Part shown: positions 55,215 to 64,000 of the stretch, in pieces
Layout of the letters: each line of letters starts with the position of its first letter
How positions within the stretch are numbered: the first letter of the stretch is position 1
Assembly (NCBI RefSeq): GCF_007565055.1
Contig: NC_044566.1
Coordinates: 92,310,297-92,374,296 of the forward strand
DNA length: 64,000 nucleotides
Origin: Rhinopithecus roxellana
Lineage: Eukaryota > Chordata > Mammalia > Primates > Cercopithecidae
Reading direction: 5' to 3'
Made by a program: the position numbers and the translations under genes
Notes under the pieces: model-generated
Databases searched by the model: none
The model's input: the letters and a program-made list of their open reading frames with translations, nothing else
Told to the model about the DNA's origin: nothing

Positions 55215-56218
55215 AGCTCTCCATGTCTGCCTCACAGTTGGCTCACAGCCTGCGGAGTTGGTGTGCAATGTGTCACCATGATATAACTCTCTTCATTTTC
55301 CCACCTGGGATGCCAGAAATCAGGGCCACAAAGCCCACTAATGTTCCTTTGTGGGTGAGTCGCAGGTTTGTGGGAGAGAGAAACTGGAGATCAGCTCATC
55401 AACCACTGACTAATACAACTGTGCCAATGAGGGTCTGACCTAACCTCTCACTTTTGCTTGAATGATGGAAGAGAGAGACACCTGAGGTTTTGAGGCTCGG
55501 CTATCAGAAGCTGGCTCACCTCGATAAAGCCTCTTCATCAGCAGTTATATGCGGCAGCTCATACAACTGATTGATCTAATTGGAATCCCTCAAGTATTCC
55601 GCAGTCACCAATGATGTACCAGCCAATAACAAACCCCACTGTGAGACAGAGTCCATGGATTCAAAGTCTTATTGCCAAAGTTAGGATCTGTAATCCCTTT
55701 CTACTTATTTTGAAAAATGCTGCTGCACTTCAACGAAATCTGATAACATTCTGGCAGGTATTATAAAAGTAGTTGAATAATATTAGCTTAATTAGATTAA
55801 TTGCTTGCTGTGATTATCTAGGGAATTTCATCCTTATCTTCGCTCTCCTTTCTCAGCTCTTTCCTTCCAGTGTGTTTCCCTATGGGTGGTATATTCAAGA
55901 TTGCAGGACACAATCTTGGGAGTTAATGGGAGAGGGAGCAATTGCTGAGAGGCGTGTCACGCTAAAGACATTCACCTGCGCTCTCGCTGGCCTTCATACC
56001 CCTCTAGGCTACTGTGCCCCAACCCCAAGGGAGCCAGCACCACCACCAGGAGAGACATGGGGACTCCTATGAAGCTGGAAATGAAGGAGAGGCTGGTCTG
56101 GGGTGAAGGTGAATGAGACAGTAAGATACAGCTGTGTAAAGAGAAAAGGGAATGGTAAAGAATGGAGTAGAAGAGAAGGAGGTTTCATCAGAGGGGAAGA
56201 GAAGGAGGAAAAAAGAAC
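55215..56218. other. Unique sequence, candidate enhancer patch
   Basis: Repeat-free. The interval 55540-55860 contains ttagcttaattagattaatt (55783-55802), with several TAAT/ATTA cores, next to ttgcttgctgtgattatcta. A 99-codon plus-strand frame (55773-56072) has no recognised motif. Confidence 0.4.
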
Positions 56219-56221
56219 TTT

Positions 56222-56622
56222 GTGAGTGGATTGAAGACATGTTGAAGTCTTAATCCCCAGAACCTGTGAATGCGCCCTTATTTGGAGATAGGGTCTTTGC
56301 AGATGGAATCAAGTTAAAATGAGGCCATACTGATGAGGGCCGGCCCTCATCCAACACGACGGCTGTCCTTCTAAGAAGAGAAAAATTTGGACACAGACAC
56401 AGAGGGAAGATCACATAAAGATGGAGGCAGAGGTTGGAGTGACGCTGCTACAAGCCGGGGAGTGCTGGGGGCCACCACTAGCTGGAAGAGGCAAAGAAGG
56501 ACAGCAGCCCTGCCAACAACTTGATTTCAGACTCTAGCCTCCAGGACTAGAGAGGGCAAGTTTCTGTGGTTTTACGACTCCCAGTCTGTGGTACTTGGTT
56601 ATGGAGCCTGAGCAAACTAACA
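56222..56622 (+). mobile_element. MLT1 LTR, forward
   Basis: Text ttgaagtcttaatccccaga, tatttggagatagggtcttt, ctgtccttctaagaagagaa and ttctgtggttttacgactcc is the MLT1 LTR order. Edges approximate. Confidence 0.85.
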
Positions 56623-56624
56623 AG

Positions 56625-58335
56625 GAGAGAGTGTGTGGAGAAGCTTCCTGAAGGCTGTGTACTTCTCATGCTGCCTGGAACACGGTGGTACTCGGTAAGG
56701 AAGTGTGGATTGATAGACTAATACTAAGACACATACATAAGGCACTGATGACAGACGTGTGAGAGGAAATAAAGTGCAAACTGATGCCGTATCATATGTC
56801 TTTTTTTTCCCCTCATTGGCTAGCTCAGTGCCTTACAGAAAACAGGTGCTTAACAAATGTGTTGATGAACTGATTAAATCATTTCCATAGTCATCTAACA
56901 TTTATAAACGCGGGTGCGCAGTTCTGCAGTGAGAGCTTTTTTTAAAGAGGTGGAACAGCAATTCGTCTTGAAAAAACAGGACATCTCATCATGGACAGTT
57001 TTATCTCTTCATGGTTTGCAAAGGAATGAGGGGAAGGACAACGAAGCAGAAAGAGAAGGGGAGAGGAAGGAAAAGAAGGAAGGGAGGTTGTTTTCGCTCT
57101 GAATGTAGGAGAAGTGGTGAGTGTAGCTCATGCGTGTTACATGGATAGAGAAAATTTCACTCATCATAACTCTCTTAAAGAAGAGACTTTGTTTGGCAGG
57201 ATGCTTTCCTAAGTTCCTGCCCACTGAGAACCTGGATCAGCAGGCATAAAGTCCTTAGGGTGGGGAAAGACATTTTAAGTGAGGACAGAGGAGAAATTTA
57301 GCTAGTTTGACTCTTGAAGAGAAGTGATGGTGTTGGCCGGAGCAGGGGTGGAGATGGGAAGAGGATGGGTGGGCACCCAGCGAAAGTGGGAGATGTAGGG
57401 AGAGATGAAGGTTAAACTCAGTGGTGGAACAGCTACTTCAGTTATTTTCTGTTCTGTATAAGACAATCCACCCTAAATCTGGAGTCACCTGGGTGTTTCT
57501 TTTGCCCCACAGGATGTGAGCTGGGTCTGAAGACATCTAGGAGCTCAACTGAAATCTCCTTAGCCAAATCCACAAATTCATTGGCTACATTTCCTATCTC
57601 CCACATTATCATGAGCAGCTGGAGTTGTGACATCTGGGTACTCAGCTGGACTAGAATGTCCAAGAAGGCTCACTCACAGGGTTGGGATAATTTTAATGGT
57701 CACAGAAGACATTCTCATTTTTAAAACTCCATCAGCTGCCTGCTGTTAAAGATGGCAAACAAATTCTTTGTCATTCTCCTCATTAGAAGATAGAGTTTAT
57801 TTCCCCTTCTTTTGAGTCTGGGCTGGCCTCACACTGCTTAGCCAATATAGTACAATACAGTACAATTGATGGATATCAGTTTATTTGAGGACTGGCAGCT
57901 TCTGTGACCATTAAAATCGTTTGCTTTGTTTCAAAATAAACCTCTCCAGCCTTCTTTGGGAGTATACATTGTTTATAGAAGCTTTGCATAGAGGATTTTT
58001 TTGAATCCAAATATTAACTTTCTCTTCTGGATTAATGTGGGATAAAATAAAAACATTAGATGCAGAAAAAGACGGCTGTAAGAATATGTATCCCTGATAA
58101 TTCAGTGGAAGCCAGTCTGTTCTCTAACATTAATAAATAAATATAAATAAAATAGTATTTTCTTAACTTTTAGAAAGTCATTATAAACAATATAAGTAGA
58201 AGTATTTGAAACAGGGGATCCTAGGGTGTAGAACTGGATATCAGGCTGGTACAGATGACATATGAATTTAAAAATTTTCAATGTTTTACTTGAAATATTT
58301 TTGAAAACAAAATAAAGCTTTTCTTGCCTATCAGA
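56625..58335. other. Unique sequence, 1.7 kb
   Basis: A short L2/MIR-like tail lies at 56820-56885 (cagtgccttacagaaaacag). A purine-rich run lies at 57020-57100. The part 57745-57860 resembles a common ancient repeat that I cannot name. No exon supported. Confidence 0.35.
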
Positions 58336-58339
58336 AAAA

Positions 58340-58865
58340 TCATATATGGTGATAAAACCTGTTTGGGCAAAACATTGAGAAATGAGATTTTATGTATTGT
58401 TGAAGGAAATATAAATGGGTATAACCTTTCTAGAGATGTTTTATAAAATGTTTGCATATTCTTAGCAATCCTACATCATGGAATTTACCTTAAGATGATA
58501 ATTTTAAAAACTGGGAAATGTAAGCATAAAAATGTTCAGCACTGTTTATAATGATGAAAAATCGGAAGGAACCTAAATGCCCCTTGATAGAGAGTTAATT
58601 AAGTAAATTATGTTATGGGCAATGCAATAGTCTCCAAACATCATAAGTGATTTTTAGATTTAGATTTTTCAAAAGGAAAAGATGTCCATGCCAGATTGAG
58701 TAATGATGCTGATTACAGAACATGTATAGTATGCATTTATAGAAAACTGTACACATATACTTAATGTGCCTGAATGCACCAATGTAGTCATCACTGTGAA
58801 GTAGAATTTCTAGTGTTTTCTTTCTTTATTTTCTGCTTTATTTAAATATTTTGCAATAGGTAGCA
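58340..58865 (+). repeat. Old L1 3' region, forward
   Basis: Text cattgagaaatgagatttta-like L1M blocks, then agcaatcctacatcatggaa, ggaacctaaatgccccttga and a T-rich 3' end with ttatttaaatattttgcaat. Confidence 0.65.
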
Positions 58866-58869
58866 TTTT

Positions 58870-59830
58870 CAGATACAAAGCTAAGTTTAAACACAGCTAC
58901 GAAAACAACCATAACAGTATTTGCAACAACTCAAGATTAAACCTAGGCTTTTTGTATATCAACTACTCAGAAAAGATGAAAATATCTCTGCATTTTTGTA
59001 AAACAAAAACCATAAAGAATAATACAAAGTGTACTTTGGCAACTGTCAAAAACAAAGCAAACCAAACAAAACAGAAATTGTGGCCTCCTCTCTTCTGAAT
59101 GAGGTCATTCTACCCAATTTTCTTAAATGGTTTTCCAGAAATAAGAACAACACCATTCTAGGCAGAAAGCCAGAGTTGTCACACCAAGAAAAGAAAAAGG
59201 AAGAGTCACTTACCTCGGGGGTGACTTATAGTGAGAGAAAAACAGGCAAAAGAAAATGTTACTGAACATTACAACCAGTTGAGCCATTTTGTCAGCCTGG
59301 GAAACAACCAAGGTCAGATCATTTTTCTAATTTCTTGTTTGAGCCCCTGCCTGTGCTATTTATCAAAACTTTCATTATCTGCTTCTTGAAAGCTTCATTA
59401 TATTTGCCATCTCAGTGCCAAGAATTCAAAGTTCAATTGCTCAGCCCCAAAGGAGCAGGCAGAGGAAAAGCTCAGCTGTGCAGACAGAACCCAGCACCAT
59501 TGCTCAGAGGCCACTATGCCCAGTAGATGCCCAGCGCTTTCTGGTCTCAGACACAGCAGTGCCCCTTAGTGGGACCTTGAGGTGCTATCACATTTAGTGC
59601 AGCCATCTGCACAGCTGCTTTCCCCTGCATGATACTCAGCCAGAACAGCTGGATTTAGAAAGGCCACAAACAGCTATGGCTTGTGCTGAGCCTGGTTCAC
59701 CAACCCAGACACCTCCTCCACCCATATAGATACATACATGTGAGGTGGGACTTGATTTCTGGTCACAACCCTGCTGAATGAAACAGAATCTGGTCCACAT
59801 GGGATGAAGTGAAGGAACCAGCAACTAGCA
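58870..59830. other. Unique sequence
   Basis: No repeat recognised and no exon supported. A few 60-78 codon frames are present, without motifs. Confidence 0.35.
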
Positions 59831-59834
59831 GATG

Positions 59835-60246
59835 ATGAAAAAAGCTATCCCTAGCTGTCCTTATTGCTCATTAGTATAAGACACTCCCACCAGCACCGTG
59901 ACAGTTCACGAATGTCGTGGCAACTACTTGGAAGTTACTGCCCCTTTCCATGATAACAACCCAGAAGTTGCCACCCCTTAAGGTTCTAAATAACTCCCCA
60001 AATTTGCATTAACCCACCCCTTAGTTTGCATGTAATTGAAAGTGGGTATAATTGAGTATAAACACGGTTGCTCAGAGTCCATATGTTGCTGACTCTGGGA
60101 TCACTGCCTATGAGTTAACCCTGCTCTGCAAGGAGCAGTGCCATTCAATTGAAGATTGCTGTTTAACACCACCAGCTCACCCTTGAATTATTTCCTGGGC
60201 AAAGCCCCAATTTTGGAGCTCACCTGTCTTGCATCATCTGGCGATC
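59835..60246 (+). mobile_element. 5' LTR of an ERV1-type provirus
   Basis: Contains the shared LTR core (cccaccagcaccgtgacagt at 59886-59905), ttgcatgtaattgaaagtgg and the U5-like ending tttggagctcacctgtcttgcatca. It is homologous to the reverse LTR at 3400-3885. The left edge is approximate. The text directly after the end, tctggcgatcatgaagagac, occupies the primer-binding-site position, but I cannot assign a tRNA. Confidence 0.75.
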
Positions 60247-60545
60247 ATGAAGAGACAAAAATGTTGGCAAATGGCAATCAGTGGACAGGCAGTGAGACAG
60301 CAGAGTCAGTGGTGATTGGCAGAGAGGTGAGATGACAAGAGACAGCGAGAGATGATGAAATGGTAAGATGTCAACCAGAAAGATGGTGAGAGGTGGTGCT
60401 CAACAGGGCAACAAGACACCAAGAGGTGGCAATCAGAGAGAGGTGGCTAGTGGCGATCAGCAAGCAGCAATCAGTGATTGGTGAGACAGCAGAGAGACAG
60501 CAAGAGACAGCAAGAGATGGGCAAGAGATGGCAAGACGCTGATAA
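60247..60545. repeat. Degenerate short repeats in ERV leader
   Basis: About 300 bases built from loose repeats of gacagcaagagatggc- and gtggcgatcagcaa-like words (agagacagcaagagacagca near 60490, aagagatgggcaagagatgg near 60510). Period is roughly 10-20 and irregular. It lies between LTR and gag. Confidence 0.85.
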
Positions 60546-61429
60546 GCGCTACAGCAATCAAACCAGCAGAGCTACAGTACCAACCATAGACTCTTTTAAG
60601 AGCCATTATCTTTCCTGACAAGTGGCAGCGCCAGTCCCCTTGCATCAACCGAACCCACCCAACTGGGAAAACCTGGAGAGACCTTCACCTGGGTCCCATG
60701 TTGGAGACTGGACAGCTCCATTTTGGCTCCATTGAAAGGGTGTCCCCTCTACCACTCACCTCAATATCAGGTGAGCCAGAAAATAAGGCTTTGGGATCGA
60801 CAGTCGATTCAAAGTCCCCAAGAGCAGGACTGATCAACTACATCCTTCTTGCAACTTCTCTCGGTCGTTTCTCCTGTAATGCCATTTTAATTTGCTTCAC
60901 TGGCCATTTTCTTTATTTCTGCTCTGAAATGTATGTGTCATTTGCAATTTTTGCTGTCACTCCCTGTTAACTATACTTGGGCAATTGTTTATGGCAGGAC
61001 ACTTGGCTATAAGAGGTCCCCTGTTGTGTCGACCCTGGGATGACAGAGTCACATTGTTCTGTCACCTGAATGAGGCCTTTGGTGTTCACTGTTGGTCCCC
61101 TCTGGATGTTTCAGGGTTTTCAACCTTTGGTGTGGGAACCCTAGTTGGCTAATACTTGGGTACTCTGGGTTTTCAGCTTTTGGGATTGTTGGCCACCCCC
61201 AGGATCCTCTAGGGTTTTGGTGCTGGCATTTCCTCTAGGATTGGGGGTTGAAGACCCATCCAAAGGAATCTTAGTCTACCTTTTCTTGTTTTCTGTCCTA
61301 AAGTTATTTTCCATAAAAGCATTTTTTTCTTATTGTCACTTTATTACACGTTTCCTTCTGTACTTTTATTAATCAATATACTTCTTTTGTCATATTTTGT
61401 TCACCGGCAAACACTTATAGTCCACTTTT

Positions 61430-61672
61430 TTTTTTTTTTTTTTTGAGACGGAGTCTCGCTCTGCTGCCCAGGCTGGAGTGCAGTGGCCGGATCTCAGCTC
61501 ACTGCAAGCTCCGCCTCCCGGGTTCACGCCATTCTCCTGCCTCAGCCTCCCAGGTAGCTGGGACTACAGGCGCCCGCCACGTCACCCGGCTAGTTTTTTG
61601 TATTTTTAGTAGAGACGGGGTTTCACCATGTTAGCCAGGATGGTCTCGATCTCCTGACCTCGTGATCCGCCC
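61430..61672 (-). repeat. AluY, 5'-truncated at insertion
   Basis: Reverse young Alu beginning with a T run and gagacggagtctcgctctgc, but stopping at cctcgtgatccgcccg, so about 50 bases of the Alu 5' end are missing. Target duplication gtccactttt at 61420-61429 and 61673-61682 shows the truncation happened during insertion. Confidence 0.95.
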
Positions 61673-62029
61673 GTCCACTTTTGTAATGCCTTGCTGCCTA
61701 TACTTACACCTTCTCTGCAGGAACTGGGAATCTAAAAGGGAACCTAATGAGCCCAGTTGCTTTCCCTCTCAGTAGACTTAGAAAAACTTCTGTGTCTAGT
61801 AGAAATTCTTGTTAGATATGGGACAATGATGAGCATCTCAGAGGACTCACCACTGGGGTGTCTTTTAGGCTATTAGAGAAAATTCAAATCCAGCTTAAAG
61901 CAAAAGAAACTCATTTTCTTTTGCAACACCGTTTGAGTCCAACACAAATTAGAAAACCAAGGTATTTGGCCTAAATATGGTTCTACACATTATAATACTA
62001 TTTTACAATTGGTCTGATTCTGTAAAAAA

Positions 62030-63330
62030 AAGAAGGAATATGGGAGGAGGTCCCTTATTATGTAAAGGCTTTTGTGGCCCTTTACTGGCTCATGTTACTT
62101 CCGGGTACCGGGACGCCATGCCTAAGGGATCCCCTCCTAGCGGCTCCCCCTAGAGGACTACGCCTTCCTCAGAGCCTCCTCTGCCCACAATTCTGAGTCA
62201 GTCGGCCTCTTCTCTAACACAGGATTCCACTCCAAGGTCATCAGGCACTCCTCTCCCTTATCTGACTAGCCCCAGCTTATGTCCCCTGCTGCCCAAGAGA
62301 GTAAGCCCAACCAGTACCACCAGGAGTGGGACCTTATCTCAGCCTCTAAAATCAAAACTGTGTCCGTTGTGGGAAGTAGCTAAAGGAAATGAGGAAACAC
62401 GTATGTGTGCCCTTTTCTAGCTCGAATTTGGCTTTATACAAGGAGAAATTTGGCTGGTTTTCAGAAAATTGAAGGAGGTTTATAGAGGAGTTTGTTCAGT
62501 TGACCACATCCTTTAACTTGGCATGACTTGCAAATTTTATCATCCACTTGCTGTGCCATGGAGAAGATGCAGAGGGAAAAGTGTGTGGTTAAGCCAGTCA
62601 ATTATGACAAGGTTAGAGAAGTAACTCAGGGGAAAGACGAAAGTCCTGTTCTGTTTCAGGGTCGTTTGGATGAAGCACTCAGGAAATATACTAATACAAA
62701 CCCAGACTCCCCAGCAGGGCAAGCTGTACTGGGTATGCATTTTATTACTCAATCTGCCCCTGACATTAGGAGGAAACTACAAGATGCAGGAGTGGGACCT
62801 CGAACCCCTATGAGCCAACTCTTTTTTTTCTTTTTTTTTTTTTGAGACAGAGTCTCACTCTGTCGCCAGGCTGGAGTACAGTGGCATGATCTCAGCTCAC
62901 TGCAACCTCCGCCTCCTGAATTCAAGAGATTCTCCTGCCTCAGCCCCCCAAGTAGCTGGGACTACAGTGCGTGCTACCACGCCCAGCTAATTTTTGTATT
63001 TTTAGTAGAGATGGGGTTTCACCATGTTGGTCATGATGGTCTTGATCTCCTGACCTTGTGATCCGCCCACCTTAGCCTCCCAAAGTGCTGGGATTAGAAG
63101 CATGAGTGCCTGCACCCAGCCATGAGCCAACTCCTAAATATGGCCTTTTAAGTTTACAACAATGAAGACAGGGCAAAAGAAGTGAAAAAAACAACTAAAA
63201 ATAATCAAAAAACACAATTATTTGTGGCTGCTTTAAGCTCCCTGCCACCTCATGGTTAGCTATGCCAAGAAAGTGTCCTGAGGTCAGTGTCTGGGATTCC
63301 CAGATGAGATCCCCTGACTCGCCTTCCAAA
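62030..63330 (+). pseudogene. ERV gag remnant
   Basis: The part 62030-62120 resembles the end of a gammaretroviral matrix region, and 62350-62820 a capsid region. The best open stretch is 62504-62821, with SPAGQAVLGMHFITQSAPDI (62710-62769) typical of the capsid C-terminal half. A stop at 62501 and a frame change around 62510-62520 break the frame just upstream. An AluS splits it at 62822, and the frame resumes only briefly from 63134. It encodes no functional protein. Confidence 0.75.
62822..63121 (-). repeat. AluS-like SINE in ERV gag
   Basis: Reverse Alu with target duplication atgagccaactc at 62810-62821 and 63122-63133. It separates capsid-like sequence from its continuation. Confidence 0.97.
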
Positions 63331-63336
63331 CATTTT

Positions 63337-63640
63337 GCTTTTCTCCTTTTTTGGTTTTTGAGACAGAGCTTCACTCTTGTCGCCCAGGCTGGAGTGCAAT
63401 GGCACAATCTCAGCTCTCTGCAACCTTCGCCTCCTGGGTTCAAGCGATTCTCCTGCCTCAACCTCCCGAATAGCTAGGATTATAGGTGCCCGCCACCATG
63501 CCCAGCTAATTGTTGTATTTTTAATAGGACGGGGTTTCACCACGTTGGCCAGGCTGGTCTCGAACTCCTGACCTCAGGTGATTTGCCCGCCTCAGCCTCC
63601 AAAGGGCTGGGATTACAGGCATGAGCCACCATACCCAGCC
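63337..63640 (-). repeat. AluS-like SINE in ERV interior
   Basis: Reverse Alu (gagacagagcttcactcttg to ccaccatacccagcc). Target duplication ccaaacattt at 63326-63335 and 63641-63650. Confidence 0.96.
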
Positions 63641-63850
63641 CCAAACATTTTTCTTTGGCGTCTCCACTGAGTGAGTTCTCCAGCAGCTCAGGGATTCTGA
63701 GGTCTCCCTTGAGCAATGCAGTTCACCCTCTCCATTCCTTATTTGAGGCTACAGGATCCTCTTCCCTGCGTTGTCCTGTCTTCCATGTCTATTGGGGCAA
63801 ACAAAATTTGGCCAGCAGACGAGTCCCAATTTTGAAAATAACTTAGATCC

Positions 63851-64000
63851 AGTTATCTCGTGTAGGTCACCTCATGTGTGTTGAGTTCAGTGTGCTATCC
63901 AACTGGCTTATAAATAGAAGAGTGCTCATAAACTCAACAAATAAAATGAGTCTAAACTTACTAGTTTGAAAAATATGTGTCTTCTAGAATTTAAGAATTT
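63851..64000. other. AT-rich end of window
   Basis: Nothing recognised. It may be the end of the provirus interior or flanking DNA. Confidence 0.25.

Larger units (their letters stand above)
60546..63850 (+). mobile_element. Decayed gammaretrovirus-like provirus interior
   Basis: From the leader to beyond 63.8 kb the sequence follows 5' untranslated region, matrix-like and capsid-like gag text, with three Alu insertions (61430, 62822, 63337). I see no pol or env and no 3' LTR before the window ends. The reading frame is broken repeatedly, so it is an inactive fossil. The right limit is uncertain. Confidence 0.7.

Noticed and set aside
62528..62845. Intact retroviral capsid gene
   Set aside because: The open stretch is bounded by a frame change and stop upstream and ends in the T tail of an Alu. 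It is a fossil fragment.

Overview
The window looks like primate nuclear DNA, most likely from an Old World monkey. At least five young Alu elements (around 20.9, 30.4, 36.3, 53.9 and 61.4 kb) carry a base combination I associate with cercopithecoid AluY subfamilies (gtggctcaagcctg, gagacggg, aaactagccgggcgagg, agatctggccac or agatccggccac). The species cannot be fixed from this alone. I find no convincing protein-coding exon, tRNA, rRNA or CpG island. The open reading frames are short; they are accidental, or they are translations of Alu, L1, LTR or simple repeats. The window reads as intergenic or deep intronic sequence.

Layout. 0-10 kb: an AluJ, a solo ERV1-type LTR followed by a perfect 81-bp tandem duplication, a repeat-free stretch that could be regulatory, several Alus, a second LTR in reverse, MaLR LTRs and an old L1 piece. 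10-14.7 kb: mostly unique, Alu-free sequence with an inverted repeat (arms near 12.5 and 13.5 kb) and an AT-rich homeobox-site-like patch near 14 kb. 14.7-16.8 kb: one old L1 broken by an MST LTR, an MLT1 LTR and an Alu. 17-31 kb: a young 5'-truncated L1 with clean target-site duplications, further L1, MIR and Alu copies, a 350-bp GGAA/AAAG tract, and a (TG)n-(CG)n tract with Z-DNA potential. 30-37 kb: more MST LTRs, one split by an AluY, and a dense Alu cluster. 37-50 kb: no Alu for about 13 kb, with LTRs, one inserted into an L1, and candidate conserved sequence near 46 kb. 50-55 kb: Alu pairs, two adjacent Tigger-like DNA transposons, an AluY and MaLR LTRs. 55-59.8 kb: mostly unique, with a homeodomain-site-rich patch near 55.8 kb. 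59.8-63.9 kb: the 5' part of a decayed gammaretrovirus-like provirus: LTR, a leader built of degenerate short repeats, and a gag remnant broken by a frameshift and Alu insertions. No 3' LTR lies inside the window.

No new gene system is visible. The most useful signals are structural (tandem duplication, inverted repeat, Z-DNA and polypurine tracts, nested insertions that order events in time) and a few repeat-free patches that may be conserved enhancers. Repeat family names are from recognition by eye; I ran no database search. Intervals called unique are those where I recognised no repeat.
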